Source: Glycomyces albidus (lineage in GTDB: Bacteria > Actinomycetota > Actinomycetes > Mycobacteriales > Micromonosporaceae). From it: a DNA stretch of 64,000 bases. Positions 61,958 through 64,000 of this stretch are shown here, piece by piece (position 1 is the stretch's first letter; each line of letters opens with the position of its first letter). The position numbers and the translations under genes were made by a program. The notes beneath the pieces were generated by a model, which was not told the origin of the DNA, ran no database searches, and worked only from the letters and a program-made list of their open reading frames with translations. The DNA lies in assembly GCF_009451885.1 (NCBI RefSeq), contig NZ_WIAO01000005.1, positions 1 to 64,000 of the forward strand, given 5' to 3'.

Positions 61958-63664
61958 ATGGCTCTTACCCGTAGAGCATTCGGCGGTCTGGCCATCGGCG
62001 GGTCGTCCGCTCTCATGCTGGCGGCCTGCGGCGGCGACGAGGAGGACGGCGGCGAGCCCAGCGGCGAGCTCGAGTGGGCGATCGCGTACCCGTGGGAGGC
62101 CTGGAACGAGAACACGAGCACCGGCAACAACTCGGCCGGCCACCTCGCGATGACCCCGATGATCCCGCTCGGCCAGGTCGGCTACGACTTCGACCCCGAG
62201 GGCAACGTCGTGTACGACGACGCCCTCTTCGAAGGCGAGCCGCAGCTCATCAGCGAAGCGCCGATGCAGATCCAGGTGACCCTCAAGGAGGGCGCCCAGT
62301 GGTCGGACGGCAAGCCGGTCCGCTTGGAGGACTTCATCTTCCAGTGGTACTCGCAGTCGGGCGACCCCGCGCACGCGAACCAGGAGAAGGCCCTGCCGGC
62401 GAGCACCGCCTGGGGCTCCACGGTCGCCTCGATCGAGGAGACCGAGCCCGGCGTCATCGTCTTCACCTTCACCGAGGGCAACGTCGACCCGGAGTGGCCC
62501 TTCACCGGCGGCGTCTACCTGCCCAGCCACTACGCCGAGGAGAACGGCTTCGCGGACTGGCAGACCGACCCCGAGGTCATGGGCGACGCCATCACCTGGT
62601 TCAACGAGAACCTGTGGACGGTCGTCACCGGCCCGTACAAGCCGGTCGACAGCAAGCTCGGCGAGTACATCGTCTACGAGCCCAACGAGACCTACCAGGG
62701 CTCGAAGAAGGCCAAGTTCACCAAGCTCACGATGCGGCCGGTGACGGGCATCGAGGCCGAGGTGACCGAGCTGCGGCAGGGCACCATCGCCGGCTGCTGG
62801 CCGAACGACTTCAGCCTGGAGGTCCTCGAGCAGCTCGACGAGAACCCCGAGGAGTGGAAGTACGAGACGTACGCGGGCGCGACCTGGTCGCACTTCGACA
62901 TCAACGTGCGCAACGGCTTCCTCAAGGACGTGAACCTCCGCAAGGCCGTGTTCACGACCATCGACATCAACGAGATCAAGGAGCGGGCCTTCCCCGGCAC
63001 CGAGGTGCCGTGGCTGGGCAACCACTTCTTCACCGAGGAGAGCCCGTACTACCAGGACTACCTCACCCCGGCGAACTACGGTCTCGGCGACATCGAGGCC
63101 GCCCGGACGATCCTCACCGGCGCGGGCTACACCTGGAACGGCGACGAGAAGCTGGTCAGCCCCGACGGCGAGGTCGTGGCGTTCAACTTCCGGTTCGCGA
63201 CCTCGAACGAGATCCGCAAGCTCACCGGCGAGGTCATCCAGGCCCAGCTCGAGCCGCTCGGGATCGACCTGGAGCTCAAGGGCTTCGGCGACGAGGACTT
63301 CTCGGCGACGCTCGCGAGCGCCGACTTCGACATGATCGTGTTCTCGTGGGTCGGCAGCCCGGCGTTCACGACCAGCCCGAACCAGTTCTTCGCGACGGAC
63401 TCGGCCTCGAACTACGGCGGCTACGACGACCCGGTGATCAACGAGCTGCTGCCGAAGGTCCGGGCCACGTTCGACCTGGACGAGTCGGCCGACTTCGCGA
63501 ACCAGATCAGCGCCCAGGCGGTCGCGCAGGCGTACACCCTGCCGCTGTACTCGAGCCCGCTGTCGGTCATCTGGAACGCGAAGCTCCTCGACCTCCCGAC
63601 CCCGGTGAACCCGGCCAGCCAGGCCGGCCCGGTGTGGAACGTCCGCGAATGGCAGGCCCCCTGA
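61958..63664 (+). CDS. ABC transporter family 5 solute-binding lipoprotein, copy 3
   Basis: The 568-aa protein begins MALTRRAFGGLAIGGSSALM, a Tat-type twin-arginine signal ending in a LAAC lipobox (about Cys24). The family blocks ELEWAIAYPWEAWNENTSTG, LEDFIFQWYSQSGD and TELRQGTIAGCWPNDF are present. It is closest to copy 2. GGAGGAG precedes ATG 61958 by 7 nt. It is probably exported folded and anchored, like copy 4. Confidence 0.87.
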   Translation: MALTRRAFGGLAIGGSSALMLAACGGDEEDGGEPSGELEWAIAYPWEAWNENTSTGNNSAGHLAMTPMIPLGQVGYDFDPEGNVVYDDALFEGEPQLISEAPMQIQVTLKEGAQWSDGKPVRLEDFIFQWYSQSGDPAHANQEKALPASTAWGSTVASIEETEPGVIVFTFTEGNVDPEWPFTGGVYLPSHYAEENGFADWQTDPEVMGDAITWFNENLWTVVTGPYKPVDSKLGEYIVYEPNETYQGSKKAKFTKLTMRPVTGIEAEVTELRQGTIAGCWPNDFSLEVLEQLDENPEEWKYETYAGATWSHFDINVRNGFLKDVNLRKAVFTTIDINEIKERAFPGTEVPWLGNHFFTEESPYYQDYLTPANYGLGDIEAARTILTGAGYTWNGDEKLVSPDGEVVAFNFRFATSNEIRKLTGEVIQAQLEPLGIDLELKGFGDEDFSATLASADFDMIVFSWVGSPAFTTSPNQFFATDSASNYGGYDDPVINELLPKVRATFDLDESADFANQISAQAVAQAYTLPLYSSPLSVIWNAKLLDLPTPVNPASQAGPVWNVREWQAP

Positions 63665-63690
63665 TAGGGCGTTTCATTCACTGAATTCCC

Positions 63691-63721
63691 CCGTGGGGCC
63701 GATGCCACATCGGCCCCACGG
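63691..63721 (+). terminator. Terminator after SBP copy 3
   Basis: CCGTGGGGCCGAT and its complement flank a 5-nt loop (13-bp perfect stem), 27 nt after the stop. Confidence 0.75.
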
Positions 63722-63754
63722 TCCATTCAGACCACACGGCCGCAGGCGCAAAGT

Positions 63755-63773
63755 CACGAATACATCACGAATA
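63755..63773 (+). repeat. CACGAATA direct repeat
   Basis: CACGAATA occurs at 63755 and 63766, 11 nt apart (one helical turn), upstream of copy 4. It may be part of its promoter. Confidence 0.4.
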
Positions 63774-63949
63774 AACTCCAGTTGGACCCTGCGCCGTGTC
63801 AATCCGCTCACGTCTGTGCCAGTGTTTGTCACAACACCGCCGAGGGCAGCACGCCTTCCCCCAATCCCGTTCATCCGGACGCGAGGCATCGGCGCCTTTC
63901 GCTGCCGGCCGGAGGCCCCTCGGCATCGATATCTGGAGGAGAATCACTC

Positions 63950-64000
63950 ATGGCTCTGACCCGTAGAGCTCTCGGCGGCCTGTCCCTCGGCGGCGGCGCC
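63950..64000 (+). CDS. ABC transporter family 5 solute-binding lipoprotein, copy 4 (5' end only)
   Basis: 17 codons (MALTRRALGGLSLGGGA) are in the window. The Tat-lipoprotein signal and its ribosome site (TGGAGGAGAA) are nearly the same as in copy 3, so a recent duplication is likely. The gene continues past the window edge. Confidence 0.8.
   Translation, partial: MALTRRALGGLSLGGGA

Overview
The window is high-GC actinobacterial chromosome, densely coded with long GC-skew shadow ORFs opposite real genes. A mycelial actinomycete is suggested by a BldM-like regulator between groESL and guaB, class A PBP paralogy, a CIRCE/HrcA heat-shock circuit, an lprG-type lipoprotein with its MFS partner, and a Tat-exported xylanase. 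A Glycomyces-like or other non-streptomycete lineage is my low-confidence guess. No rRNA, CRISPR array, prophage or intact transposon was found. The only mobile DNA is the 3' end of an IS3-type element at the left edge.

Layout. 0-5 kb: IS3 remnant, a membrane protein, a Uma2-family protein, a polyprenyl diphosphate synthase, an MFS transporter and an IclR regulator. 5-13 kb: 2-oxoglutarate:ferredoxin oxidoreductase korAB, an ECF sigma factor with a membrane partner, and a minimal nuoA-B-C-H operon. 13-22.5 kb: a class A PBP-like protein with an apparently dead transpeptidase domain, an FmdB-type zinc ribbon gene under a perfect CIRCE, 5-formyl-THF cyclo-ligase, a diguanylate cyclase, then galU-moeA-rimJ-like and map. 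This order resembles the Rv0991c-Rv0995 neighbourhood of mycobacteria (from memory). 22.5-27 kb: an XRE repressor with a three-copy operator, purK-purE, a RidA protein, vapBC and a methyltransferase. 27-38.4 kb: groES-groEL1 with two CIRCEs, an ABC-class ATPase, a BldM-like regulator, an amidase, a degenerate nucleotidyltransferase-fold protein, a DUF5319-like protein, a small acidic protein, guaB and guaB3. 38.4-40.5 kb: a broken toxin-antitoxin pair and a three-gene operon of unrecognised membrane proteins built from one duplicated module. 40.6-46.5 kb: a zinc-ribbon/adenylate cyclase/AAA/TPR protein behind a translationally coupled leader ORF, and a transmembrane Ser/Thr kinase. 46.7-50.5 kb: class Ia ribonucleotide reductase nrdA/nrdB with a possible NrdR box pair. 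50.7-57.7 kb: tRNA-Arg(CCG), GH11 xylanase, lprG-MFS, GNAT, a degenerate histidine-phosphatase-like protein and HelR. 57.7-64 kb: four tandem solute-binding lipoproteins, the last cut by the window edge, with no permease or ATPase genes in view.

How things fit. KorAB makes reduced ferredoxin from 2-oxoglutarate, and the neighbouring Nuo fragment could belong to a ferredoxin-fed complex I-like machine, with the polyprenyl synthase supplying the quinone side chain (inference). The three CIRCEs link groESL and the FmdB/Ruc-like protein in one HrcA regulon. The sequence also shows a recurring start architecture: at least fourteen genes have a TANNNT hexamer 6-7 nt before the start codon and no Shine-Dalgarno, so leaderless transcription is probably common here.

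All assignments were read directly from the sequence. No database search was run, and family names come from motif recognition.
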